A DNA stretch of 64,000 nt from contig NZ_CP045393.1 in the NCBI RefSeq assembly GCF_009363655.1, forward strand, positions 3,906,001 to 3,970,000, read 5' to 3'. Below are positions 14,801 through 22,792 of this stretch, piece by piece (the stretch's first letter is position 1; each line of letters opens with the position of its first letter). The position numbers and the translations under genes are program-made. The notes beneath the pieces were generated by a model, which saw nothing but the letters and a program-made list of their open reading frames with translations, was not told the origin of the DNA and ran no database searches. The DNA is from Roseovarius sp. THAF27. GTDB lineage: Bacteria; Pseudomonadota; Alphaproteobacteria; Rhodobacterales; Rhodobacteraceae.

Positions 14801-17252
14801 TTCAGAGGGCGAAAACACCATCCCCCTTTCCGTCACCGAGGACTGGGGCGCAGGCGCCTATGTCACCGCGCAAGTGATCCGCCCGATGAACGTTAGCGCC
14901 GGCCAGAACCCGGCCCGCTCCCTCGGCCTCAGCTACGCCAAGATCGCCCCGGGCGAAAAACAGCTCTCAGTCTCCATCGACGCGCCCGACACCGCCGCCC
15001 CGCGCGGGCCGCTGGATGTCACCGTAAACGTCGATGGGCTGGCCGACGGCCAGACCGGCTATGTCACCCTCGCCGCCGTGGACGTGGGCGTGCTCAACAT
15101 CACCGGCTTCCAGTCGCCCGACCCGTCCGGTCACTACTTCGGCCAGCGCCGCCTCGGCGTCGAGATCCGCGACCTCTATGGCCGCCTCATCGACGGCATG
15201 AACGGCGCCCAAGGCCAGGTCCGCTCCGGCGGCGACGCGGGCAATCCCCTGTCCGGCACACAGCCGCCCCCCACCGAGGACCTCGTCGCCTATTTCACCG
15301 GCCCGCTCGAAATAGGCCCCGACGGCACGGCAAAAGCCAGCTTCGACATGCCCGACTTCAACGGCACCGTCCGCTTCATGGCCGTCGCATGGTCCCCCAC
15401 CGCCGTGGGCCAGGCCGAGGATCAGACCATCGTGCGCGACCCGGTCGTCGTCACCGCCTCCCTGCCGCGCTTCCTCGCCCCCGGCGACGAAAGCCGCCTG
15501 CTGCTGGAAATCCAGCACACCGAAGGGCCGACGGGGCGCATGGGCCTCGACGTCTCCGGCACGGGCCTCACGCTCGGCGGCACAATCCCCTCCGGCCTCG
15601 AACTGGGCGAACAGGAAAAAACCACGCTCAGCCTGCCCATCACCGCGGGCGACGTGGGCGACGCCACCGTGCGCATCGCCCTCACCACGCCCGATGGCAA
15701 GCAACTGACCAAGGAGATGCCGCTTGGCATCCGCGCCAACGATCCGGTCATCGCCACCACCCGCCGCTTCTCTCTCGGCGCGGGCGACAGCTTCACGCTG
15801 GGCGCGGACGTCTTCGCCGACCTGCGCCCCGACACGGCCAGCGCCATCCTCGCCGCCGGACCGCTGGCGAAACTCGACGCCCCCCGCCTTCTGGCCGCGC
15901 TCGACCGTTACCCTTATGGCTGCACCGAACAGGTGGTCAGCCGCGCCATGCCGCTGCTCTACTTCAACCAGGTCGCCGCCGCGATGGGCCTCGCCTCCGA
16001 AGCGCAGGCACAGGAACGCATCGACCAATCCATCGCCCGCATCCTGACCCGGCAATCCTCCGGCGGCAGCTTCGGCCTCTGGCGGGCCAGCTCGGGCGAT
16101 TTCTGGCTCGACGCCTATGTCGCCGACTTCCTGTCGCGCGCCAAAGCGGAAGGCTTCGACATCCCCGACACCGCCTACACCATGGCGATGGACAACCTGC
16201 GCAACCGCATCAACTACGCACCGGACTTCGACTCCGGCGGCGAAGACATCGCCTACGCCCTCATGGTCCTCGCCCGCGAGGGGGCCGCCCGCATGGGCGA
16301 CCTGCGCTACTACGCGGACGTCAAGGCACAGGCCTTCGCTACGCCCCTGGCCCAGGCCCAGCTTGGCGCCGCCCTCGCCTTCTACGGCGACCAGACGCGC
16401 GCCGACCGCATGTTCGCCGCGGCCCAGCAAAGCATCAACCAGACCTCCGGCGACGAAGGCCAGGTCTGGCGGGCAGACTACGGCACCCGCCTGCGCGACC
16501 GCGCCGGCGTGCTGACCCTGGCGACCGAGGCGGGCAGCACCGCCGTCAACGCCGACGCTCTGGCCAGCGCCATCACCGCCGAAGGCCCGCACATGTCCAC
16601 GCAGGAACAGGCGTGGTCCCTTCTGGCCGCCCGCGCGCTCCTTAGTGATCCATCCGTCTCGGGCCTCTCGCTCGACGGCGAGCCGGTCTCGGGCCCCTTC
16701 GTGCGCAACATTTCGGCCACGTCATTGACCCCCCAGACCCTCACCAACACCGGCGCGAACGCCACCGACATCACCCTCACGACCCTCGGCGTGTCGGTGA
16801 CCCCGCCCGAGGCCGGCGGCTATGGCTACGCCATCGAGCGCAGCTATTTCGACATGGACGGCACGCCCGTGGACCTGTCGATAGTGCCCACCGGCACCCG
16901 CCTCGTCACCGTTCTGACGGTGCGCCCCTTCGAAAAGGGCGAGGCGCGGCTCATCATCGACGACCCTCTCCCCGCCGGTCTGGAGATCGACAACCCGAAC
17001 CTCCTGCGCTCGGGCGACGTGAACGCGCTCGACTGGCTCGACCCGGCCAACGCCGAGCATTCCGAGTTCCGCGCCGACCGCTTCATCGCCGCCGTCGACT
17101 GGCGCTCGGACAAGGCCTTCCGCCTCGCCTATATCGTCCGCGCGATCAGCCCCGGCAGCTACCACCACCCGGCAGCCTCGGTCGAGGACATGTACCGCCC
17201 GCAATACCGCGCGCGCTCGGCCACCGGGCGGATGACGGTCACGGCAGAATGA
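11811..17252 (+). CDS. Bacterial alpha-2-macroglobulin (YfhM-like) with N-terminal PAN/Apple-like domain
   Basis: The 1813-residue protein has a cleavable signal peptide (ends near ALAQ, residue 24) and no lipobox, so it should be soluble in the periplasm. A cysteine-rich PAN/Apple-like segment (EACRNLCFSNNACRAYTF, about residues 45-90) precedes the A2M repeats. The thioester motif is CTEQ in YPYGCTEQ, with Cys1371. Bacterial A2Ms trap proteases that breach the outer membrane. ATG 11811 follows GGAGGG; an upstream ATG at 11775 lacks this. The stop overlaps the next gene by four bases, and pbpC follows, which is the classic A2M-PBP1C pairing. A substrate or specificity role for the PAN part is inference. 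Confidence 0.92.
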   Translation: MLQRFLAAIVLSLSASLVASAALAQDAVPDRREVVTKDVDFYGSDLEPLFDITLEACRNLCFSNNACRAYTFNTRSSSCFPKSALTETKPYEGAISAEVFNTDTRVLSDAPARTADLDFLNPGDLNQARDQATGIGARHPGGQWDVPAMVNAAQDRIAQQDYLNAMRWMGAAVARSDAADQWAEYARLSLLIPTQNDSEKRNYASRAFQAAINAYLRAPGDPARINALLLMSQALETMGRGQATVPTLRLAESIQPRDDVLTALDAAIAKYGFRITDHRADSDSAQPRLCAEFSEPLVEAGTDYTPFVRLPDPGLVVQPDGNQICIAGVQHGERYRVTFREGLPAASGETLQRDTEITLYVRDRSPRVSFPGRAYILPKAADTALPIETVNLTEVKLLLRRVSDRNLLRTMQEDYFGRPLSQYQEREFGNDIAEEVWTGNGEVQNTLNQTMTTRLPLGEVLANEAPGIYALTATIPGADPYDNPGATQWFVLTDLGLTTLKGTDGLHVFVRGLADAQAESGVELSLLSRSNRVLGTATTDDQGHALFAPGLTRGTSGSAPAMILAKAGPDDMAFLSLTDPAFDLSDRGVEGRPPAPPIDVFLATDRGAYRPGEVIHATALARDNVAEAIPGLPLTAILRRPDGVEYSRQLSGDDAAGGHVFTLPVGASVPTGSWTLDILSDPEDEPLVSRTLLIEDFLPERIDFDLSLPDGPIRPGDTPPLTIDARYLFGAPGAGLVADGNVRLMARTTLDAFPGYRFGRHDELVGGRITYLPGGKTGADGQLQMAAEMPEFDVTDRPFEADITVTLQEGSGRPVERRLNRMLAPAGPMIGIKPLADDVVPEGTEASFQVIGISPDLTPIPMDVKWTVNRITTRYQWYQDYGSWNWEPITTREQVATGDATLGQEPLTVSAPVEWGHYELVVERTGGDYVSSSTDFYAGWYAPADASDTPDTLELSLDQPEYTPGDTAQLRVVPRYAGTALITVMSNHVIERQAVEVSEGENTIPLSVTEDWGAGAYVTAQVIRPMNVSAGQNPARSLGLSYAKIAPGEKQLSVSIDAPDTAAPRGPLDVTVNVDGLADGQTGYVTLAAVDVGVLNITGFQSPDPSGHYFGQRRLGVEIRDLYGRLIDGMNGAQGQVRSGGDAGNPLSGTQPPPTEDLVAYFTGPLEIGPDGTAKASFDMPDFNGTVRFMAVAWSPTAVGQAEDQTIVRDPVVVTASLPRFLAPGDESRLLLEIQHTEGPTGRMGLDVSGTGLTLGGTIPSGLELGEQEKTTLSLPITAGDVGDATVRIALTTPDGKQLTKEMPLGIRANDPVIATTRRFSLGAGDSFTLGADVFADLRPDTASAILAAGPLAKLDAPRLLAALDRYPYGCTEQVVSRAMPLLYFNQVAAAMGLASEAQAQERIDQSIARILTRQSSGGSFGLWRASSGDFWLDAYVADFLSRAKAEGFDIPDTAYTMAMDNLRNRINYAPDFDSGGEDIAYALMVLAREGAARMGDLRYYADVKAQAFATPLAQAQLGAALAFYGDQTRADRMFAAAQQSINQTSGDEGQVWRADYGTRLRDRAGVLTLATEAGSTAVNADALASAITAEGPHMSTQEQAWSLLAARALLSDPSVSGLSLDGEPVSGPFVRNISATSLTPQTLTNTGANATDITLTTLGVSVTPPEAGGYGYAIERSYFDMDGTPVDLSIVPTGTRLVTVLTVRPFEKGEARLIIDDPLPAGLEIDNPNLLRSGDVNALDWLDPANAEHSEFRADRFIAAVDWRSDKAFRLAYIVRAISPGSYHHPAASVEDMYRPQYRARSATGRMTVTAE

Positions 17253-17827
17253 CGGGCAAGACCGTCGCCACGATCACCTGGCGCGCGCTCTATTGCGAGG
17301 GGCAGGACACCTGCCGCCTCGCCCGCGCCGATCACGGCTGGCTTCTGGTCGGCCACGCCCGCTTTCACGACGATGACGGCTTCGCCGCGCTGGATTACGT
17401 CGTGCGCTGCTCTGAGGAGTGGCAGACCCTCGACGCCGATATCGCCGGCACCCATGGCGAGATGGACGTCCGCCTGCATATCGACCACCGCAACGGCGAA
17501 TGGCTGCTGAACGAGACACCGCAACCCGGGCTAAAGGACGCCACCGACATCGACCTCAGCTTCACCCCCGCCACCAACCTCATGCCCCTGCGTCGCCTCT
17601 TCAAACAGCAGGACGACGCCCTGACCACCCGCGCCGCGTGGCTGCACTATCCCGCCGCCACCCTCGCGCCTCTGGACCAGACCTACAGCCGTACGTCTAC
17701 GTATGGCGTGATCGACTACCGCGCCGAACAGACCGACTACACCACCACGCTCGAGGTCAACGACGCGGGCTTCGTCACCGACTATCCCGGCCTCTGGCAC
17801 GCGGAAGACCAGCATGTTCCGCTTTGA
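17249..17827 (+). CDS. Putative glycolipid-binding domain protein
   Basis: The 192-residue protein matches what I know of the glycolipid-binding family PF06475: an N-terminal ITWRAL start, YVVRCSEEWQT, the central DIDLSFTPATNLMPLRRL and a C-terminal YPGLWHAED. It has no signal peptide, so it is probably cytoplasmic. It is joined on both sides by overlaps (ATGA with the A2M gene, 14 bases with pbpC), so translation of the three is probably coupled. The family is poorly characterised. In the E. coli arrangement A2M and pbpC lie next to each other without this gene, so its inclusion is unusual to me. Confidence 0.75.
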   Translation: MTGKTVATITWRALYCEGQDTCRLARADHGWLLVGHARFHDDDGFAALDYVVRCSEEWQTLDADIAGTHGEMDVRLHIDHRNGEWLLNETPQPGLKDATDIDLSFTPATNLMPLRRLFKQQDDALTTRAAWLHYPAATLAPLDQTYSRTSTYGVIDYRAEQTDYTTTLEVNDAGFVTDYPGLWHAEDQHVPL

Positions 17828-19862
17828 CCGCCTCCTCCTGCTGCTGGCCCTCGCGCTCTTTGCCTCCGGCCTCGGGCGCGACAAGCTCGACCAGTGGATC
17901 GCCGCAACCGACCTCCCGCCACTCCTGACGCCCCTCTCCACCGAGGTCCGCGACCGCACCGGTACGCTCCTGCGGGTCTATACGGTCGAGGACGGCCGCT
18001 GGCGGCTCGGCGCCACGCCCGACGCGGTGGATGCGGGCTACCTCGACATGCTCATCGCCTACGAGGACAAACGCTTCTACACCCATTCCGGCGTCGATCC
18101 CCGCGCCATCCTCCGCGCGACCGCGCAGGCCATCTGGAACGGTGAGGTCGTCTCGGGTGCCTCCACCCTCACCATGCAGGTCGCCCGCCTGCTCGAGGAC
18201 AGCGGCACCGGGCGGCTTTCCGGAAAGCTGCGACAGGCCCGCGTCGCGCTCGCCCTCGAACGCCGCCTGACCAAGCAGCAGATCCTTCAACTCTACCTCG
18301 AACGCGCGCCCTTCGGCGGCAATATCGAAGGCGTCCGCGCCGCTAGCTACGCGTGGTTCGGCAAGGACCCGCGCCGCCTGACCCCCGCCGAGTCCGCGCT
18401 GCTCGTCGCCCTGCCGCAATCCCCCGAATCCCGACGCCCCGACCGGCACCACTTCCAGGCGGCCGAGGCCCGCGCCCGCGTCCTCGCCCGCGCGGAACGC
18501 GACGGCCTGCTGACCCAAGGCGCGGTCGAGGCCGCCCTGACCGAGCCGGTGCCCCACACACGCCGCGCCTTCCCGTCCCTCGCGCCGCACATGGCCGACC
18601 GCGCGATATCCGACGACCCCGCCCGCCTGCGCCATGACCTCACGCTCGACGCCCCCCTGCAAGCCGCGCTGGAACGCCTCGCCACCCACAGCCTGCGCGA
18701 TCTGCCCCCGGACGTTTCCATCGCCATGATGATCGCCGACCACAAGACCGGCGACATCCTCGCCTCCGTCGGGTCCGCCACCTATGGCATCGGCGACGCC
18801 CGCTCCGGCTTCGTCGACATGACACAGGCCATGCGCTCCCCCGGCTCGACGCTGAAGCCCTTCATCTACGCCATGGGTTTCGACCGCGGCCTCGCCCATC
18901 CGCAAACCCTCATTCACGACCGCCCTGTCGCCTTCGGCACCTACGCGCCACAGAATTTCGACGGCGCCTTCCGGGGCGAGCTGACCGTGGCCGACGCCCT
19001 GCGCCAGTCGCTCAACATCCCGGTGGTTCTGCTGCTGGACGAGATCGGCCCCGCCCACCTGCTCGACACCCTGCGCCGCGCCGGCGTGCCGACCGAGCTG
19101 CCCGGCGACCAGCCCGGCCTTGCCGTCGGCCTCGGCGGCCTCGGCATCACGCTAGAAGGCCTGACGACCGCCTACGCCATGCTGGCAAATAGCGGCCAGA
19201 CACGTCCGCTGAACTGGCGTCAGGACGCCCCCCAACATACGCCAACGAATGTTCTGAACCGCGCCGCCGCCTGGCACGTGGCCGATATCCTCGCGGGCCT
19301 CGCGCCACCGCCCGGCGCACCCAAGCGTCGCCTCGCCTACAAGACCGGCACCTCCTACGGCCACCGCGACGCGTGGGCCGTGGGCTTCGACGGCCGCCAT
19401 GTCGCCGCCGTCTGGATCGGCCGCCCCGACGGCACGCCCGTCCCCGGCGCCTTCGGCGGGGACCTCGCCGCGCCGGTGCTGTTCGAGGCGTTCCAGCGTC
19501 TGAAACCCAAAGCCGACGCCCTGCCGCCGCCTCCGCCCGAGACGCTGCTCTTGCCCACCGCCCGCCTGCCGCAACCCCTGCGCCGCTTCGCCGGGCGCGA
19601 CGCGGTGTTCCAACCGTCCGAGGATGCGCCCAAGCTGATCTTCCCCCCAGCCGGCGCCCGCCTGCCCGTCCAGGACGGCCGCCTCACGGTCAAACTCCGC
19701 GACGGCAAGCCGCCCTTCACCTGGCTCGCCAACGGCACGCCGCAGAAAACCGGCACCCGCCGTCGCGAGGCCGAGCTGACCGGCCTCGCCCGGGGCTATT
19801 CCAAACTGTCGGTGATCGACGCAACGGGCCGCTCCAGCAGCGTCACCGTCTGGATCGACTGA
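17814..19862 (+). CDS. pbpC: Penicillin-binding protein 1C
   Basis: The 682-residue bifunctional enzyme starts with one membrane helix. The GT51 glycosyltransferase domain has the catalytic Glu84 in AYEDKRFYTHSGVD. The transpeptidase domain has the SxxK motif with Ser345 and Lys348 (SPGSTLKPF), SLN, and KTGTSYGHRDAW. The last 90 residues fit the BiPBP_C domain of PBP1C. It polymerises and may cross-link peptidoglycan. Coupling to A2M supports the model in which PBP1C repairs the wall where A2M meets invading proteases. Its stop is followed by four palindromes shared with a convergent thiolase gene. Confidence 0.94.
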   Translation: MFRFDRLLLLLALALFASGLGRDKLDQWIAATDLPPLLTPLSTEVRDRTGTLLRVYTVEDGRWRLGATPDAVDAGYLDMLIAYEDKRFYTHSGVDPRAILRATAQAIWNGEVVSGASTLTMQVARLLEDSGTGRLSGKLRQARVALALERRLTKQQILQLYLERAPFGGNIEGVRAASYAWFGKDPRRLTPAESALLVALPQSPESRRPDRHHFQAAEARARVLARAERDGLLTQGAVEAALTEPVPHTRRAFPSLAPHMADRAISDDPARLRHDLTLDAPLQAALERLATHSLRDLPPDVSIAMMIADHKTGDILASVGSATYGIGDARSGFVDMTQAMRSPGSTLKPFIYAMGFDRGLAHPQTLIHDRPVAFGTYAPQNFDGAFRGELTVADALRQSLNIPVVLLLDEIGPAHLLDTLRRAGVPTELPGDQPGLAVGLGGLGITLEGLTTAYAMLANSGQTRPLNWRQDAPQHTPTNVLNRAAAWHVADILAGLAPPPGAPKRRLAYKTGTSYGHRDAWAVGFDGRHVAAVWIGRPDGTPVPGAFGGDLAAPVLFEAFQRLKPKADALPPPPPETLLLPTARLPQPLRRFAGRDAVFQPSEDAPKLIFPPAGARLPVQDGRLTVKLRDGKPPFTWLANGTPQKTGTRRREAELTGLARGYSKLSVIDATGRSSSVTVWID

Positions 19863-19886
19863 CCCCATTTTCTACGCAGTTTCGCA

Positions 19887-19979
19887 GCAAGAATTTTCAA
19901 AAATTCTTGCCCGATTTCTTGCAAGAAATCGTTCCGAAAAATTGCAATTTTTCGCCGCGGAATTTTGCAAAATTCCGCG
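19887..19979. terminator. Four consecutive palindromes between convergent genes
   Basis: Within 93 bases there are four separate palindromes: 19887-19910 (11-bp arms, two-base centre), 19912-19931 (20 bp, perfect), 19935-19954 (20 bp, perfect) and 19956-19979 (24 bp, perfect). Three have the centre TTGCAA, and all are A/T-rich inside with G/C-rich ends. They fill the gap between the pbpC stop and the thiolase stop. A bidirectional terminator is the simplest reading, but four in a row is excessive for that. Confidence 0.7.
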
Positions 19980-19987
19980 ACCGGCCC

Positions 19988-21163
19988 TCACATCCGCTCG
20001 ATCGCCACGGCAATCCCCTGCCCGCCGCCGATGCACATGGTGATCAGCGCTTTTGTCCCGCCGATCCGCTCCAACTCATAAAGCGCCTTCACCATCAGGA
20101 TCGCCCCCGTCGCGCCCACCGGATGCCCCAGCGCAATCGCGCCGCCGTTCGGATTCACCTTGTCCGTGTCCAGCCCGAGCCCACGGTTCACCGCAATCGC
20201 CTGCGCCGCAAACGCCTCGTTCGATTCCACCACGTCGAAATCCGCCGCACTCAGCCCGGTCTTCTCCAGCAAACCCTCCACCGCCGGCACCGGCCCGATC
20301 CCCATCACCTCGGGGCGCACGCCCGCATGAGCATAGCCCAACACCCGCGCCTTGGGTTTCAACCCGGCCCTCTCAGCCGCCTCCCCGCGGGCAAAGACCA
20401 GCGCCGCTGCGCCGTCATTGATGCCGCTCGCGTTGCCAGCCGTCACCGTGCCGTCCTTCTGGAACGCCGCCCGCAGCCCGGCCAGCCCTTCGGCGGTCGT
20501 GGGCTTGGGGTGCTCATCCGTCTCGAACGCCACCATGTCGCGCTTCACCCGCACCTCGACCGGCACGATCTGACTGGCAAAGCGGCTTTCCTCGATCGCC
20601 TTCGCCGCCCGCGCCTGGCTTTCCAGCGCAAATGCATCCTGGTCCTCGCGGCTGACGCCATGCTCGGCGGCCACGTTCTCGGCCGTGACCCCCATATGCC
20701 CCGTCCCGAACGGACAGTTCAGCGCCCCCAGCATCATGTCCAGCGTGCGCACATCGCCCATCTTGGCGCCCCAGCGCTGGTCCGGCACGATGAAGGGCGA
20801 GCGGCTCATGTTCTCGGCCCCGCCCGCGACGCCGAAATCCGCATCGCCCAGCATCAGGGATTGCACCACCGACACCACCGCCTGCGCACCCGAGCCGCAC
20901 AGCCGGTTCACGTTCATCGCCGGGGTCGTCTCGGGAATGCCCGCCTCCATCGCGGCGACACGGCTCAGGTACATGTCGCACGGCTCAGTGTTTATGACAT
21001 GGCCGAACACCACATGGCCAATCTGCCCCGGCTCCACGCCCGACCGCTCCAACGCCGCCTTCGTCACCACGGCCCCCAGCTGCCCCGGCGGCGTGCCCGC
21101 CAGCGATCCGCCAAAAGTGCCGATGGCCGTGCGCGCGCCATCCAGAAGTACGATATCCGTCAT
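19988..21163 (-). CDS. Acetyl-CoA C-acyltransferase (thiolase)
   Basis: The 391-residue enzyme has the thiolase nucleophile Cys89 in NVNRLCGSG, the SNEAFAAQ segment, GHPVGATGA with the catalytic His, and the C-terminal CIGGGQGIA with the second Cys. It condenses or cleaves acyl-CoAs, and the sequence is close to the PhaA/BktB/AtoB group used in polyhydroxybutyrate and ethylmalonyl-CoA routes. No phaB partner is adjacent, so biosynthetic and degradative roles cannot be separated. Length is normal, and ATG 21163 follows GGGAGGC. Confidence 0.92.
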   Translation of the reverse strand: MTDIVLLDGARTAIGTFGGSLAGTPPGQLGAVVTKAALERSGVEPGQIGHVVFGHVINTEPCDMYLSRVAAMEAGIPETTPAMNVNRLCGSGAQAVVSVVQSLMLGDADFGVAGGAENMSRSPFIVPDQRWGAKMGDVRTLDMMLGALNCPFGTGHMGVTAENVAAEHGVSREDQDAFALESQARAAKAIEESRFASQIVPVEVRVKRDMVAFETDEHPKPTTAEGLAGLRAAFQKDGTVTAGNASGINDGAAALVFARGEAAERAGLKPKARVLGYAHAGVRPEVMGIGPVPAVEGLLEKTGLSAADFDVVESNEAFAAQAIAVNRGLGLDTDKVNPNGGAIALGHPVGATGAILMVKALYELERIGGTKALITMCIGGGQGIAVAIERM

Positions 21164-21232
21164 GAGAGCCTCCCTGCGTCAGTCCGACCGATCATCGCCT
21201 TCCGGCGCTTTTCCCGCAACCCCGACGTGCCG

Positions 21233-21931
21233 TCACGGCACCAGCGGCACCGGGCCGTCCTCGGTCAGGATCCACGCCTCCCGCCCTTCGAACACCGCCA
21301 GTTGCAAGGGCCGCCCCCAGCCCGTGCCGCAATCCAGCGCCACGCGGTTGCCGTGATGCTCGGGCGCATCGACCGGCGTGTGCCCATGCACCACCAGCTT
21401 GCCATGATCCCGGTCGTCATACAGAAACGGCTCGCGGATCCACATCAGGTCCTCGGGCACCTGGCGCTCCAGCGGCGTGCCGGGCGACACGCCCGCATGG
21501 CACAGGAACAGCTCTTCCGTCTCGAAGCTATAGGGCAAGGTGCTCAGGAACTGGCGATGCAGCCCCGGCACCTGCTCACGCCAGTCGCCCTCATACTCTG
21601 CGTTCTCGATTCCGTAAGAGGCCAGCGTTTCGCGGCCGCCAAGGTTGCCCTGCATCCACCACTGGAAGCGCACGGGTTCCATCCGGCCTTCCAGCGCATC
21701 CAGGAACATCTGGTCGTGATTGCCCCGCAGCGCGGTCCAGTTCCGCCCCTCCGCGATTCCGTCGATCAGCGTTTGCACCACGCCACGGCTGTCCGGCCCG
21801 CGGTCGGTGTAGTCGCCAAGGAACACCACCCTGGCGTCGCGGCCCGCCCGTGCGTCGATCCGCGCCAGCACGCGGTCGAGCTCGGAACGATAGCCATGGA
21901 TATCCGGGATCACGTAAAGCGGTTGGGTCAT
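21233..21931 (-). CDS. Serine/threonine-type metallophosphatase
   Basis: The 232-residue protein has the PPP-family signature set: PDIHGYRSEL (GDxHG-like), FLGDYTDRGPDS, LRGNHDQM, and histidine ligands in LCHAGVSPG and VVHGHTPV. Such single-domain bacterial enzymes dephosphorylate proteins or diadenosine tetraphosphate using two metal ions. It lies between the thiolase and the DMSP-lyase-family gene on the same strand with short gaps, but no functional link is visible. Confidence 0.9.
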   Translation of the reverse strand: MTQPLYVIPDIHGYRSELDRVLARIDARAGRDARVVFLGDYTDRGPDSRGVVQTLIDGIAEGRNWTALRGNHDQMFLDALEGRMEPVRFQWWMQGNLGGRETLASYGIENAEYEGDWREQVPGLHRQFLSTLPYSFETEELFLCHAGVSPGTPLERQVPEDLMWIREPFLYDDRDHGKLVVHGHTPVDAPEHHGNRVALDCGTGWGRPLQLAVFEGREAWILTEDGPVPLVP

Positions 21932-21972
21932 GCCCCAGACCTAATGCGCCACGGCGCGAGTGCAAACCCGGC

Positions 21973-22584
21973 TCAGGCCGCGAAGGCCCCGAACGCCTCG
22001 GCCCCGTGATGCACGCGGTAGCTCTCGATGCCGATATCTCCCGACCAGCGCCACAGCGCCACCACACCCTCGTCGCCGGTCTGGCAGGCATGGGGCAAGT
22101 AGGTGGAATGATGCACCGAATGCCCCGCCACCATCTCGCGCTGCGCGTCGCCAGCCGTCCACAGCGCCCGGCCCGCGATGATCACGTAGGTCTCGACCGC
22201 GGCATGGGAATGCAGCCCATAGCGCGTGTTCGGCCGCTGGTAATACAGCCCCGCCCGCAGGGTCGGGCAATACAGCGGCGCCTCCGGCCCCATCAGGTCC
22301 ACGACCGAAAACAGCGCCTCGTCCTCGGGCTTCATCTGGCTCGACACCGGGTTGTGGCCCCATGGCAGCACGTCATGCGCCGCCCAGGCCGCCCGGGCCA
22401 CCGCCAGGGTCGACCCCGCCAGCAGACCGCAAATCGCGTCCGTATCGCCGGGCGAGTCGTTCGTCAGCGGCGCAACCTCGGTCGCCGACAGCAGCGCCGT
22501 GGCGGTCTCATTGGCACAGGCCCGCCCCTCGGCGCGGAACACCGCCGACATCTCGGACAGGAAAAGCTGGAACGGGTCGTGCAT
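21973..22584 (-). CDS. DMSP lyase family protein (DddQ/DddL-like cupin)
   Basis: The 203-residue protein carries a C-terminal cupin with RYGLHSHAAVETYVIIAG and YLPHACQTGD. This gives the ligand set seen in DddQ/DddL enzymes: His125, His127, Glu131 and His165, plus Tyr133. Those enzymes split dimethylsulfoniopropionate into dimethyl sulfide and acrylate. ATG 22584 follows GAGGAGG; an ATG eight codons upstream has no such site. The canonical pattern in this family usually reads HHHxAEExY, so the divergence leaves the true substrate open. No acrylate-use genes lie next to it. Confidence 0.7.
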   Translation of the reverse strand: MHDPFQLFLSEMSAVFRAEGRACANETATALLSATEVAPLTNDSPGDTDAICGLLAGSTLAVARAAWAAHDVLPWGHNPVSSQMKPEDEALFSVVDLMGPEAPLYCPTLRAGLYYQRPNTRYGLHSHAAVETYVIIAGRALWTAGDAQREMVAGHSVHHSTYLPHACQTGDEGVVALWRWSGDIGIESYRVHHGAEAFGAFAA

Positions 22585-22693
22585 CGGAACCTCCTCGGCC
22601 GCATGCACCTCGCCTAACGCAAACGGGCCGCCACGGCTTTCGCCACAGCGACCCGGAAATGGTCGTTTTTCGCGCCTTTTCAGCCTGTGGCCA

Positions 22694-22769
22694 TGTCGGG
22701 CGCCAAAGGCGGGGTGAACCCCGCCCTACGCAGCCCGTAGGCCGGGGTTCACCCCGGCATCGCCCGACA
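22694..22769. repeat. Paired hairpin repeat behind serA
   Basis: An outer 9-bp stem (TGTCGGGCG 22694-22702 with CGCCCGACA 22761-22769) encloses two perfect 8-bp hairpins (22708-22725 and 22741-22758). Both inner hairpins are of the GGGGTGAACCCC type related to the GTAGGGTGGG repeats. The element lies 24 bases beyond the serA stop and probably forms the 3' end of that transcript. Confidence 0.7.
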
Positions 22770-22792
22770 CCGCAACCACGCGTCCGGGCCCA

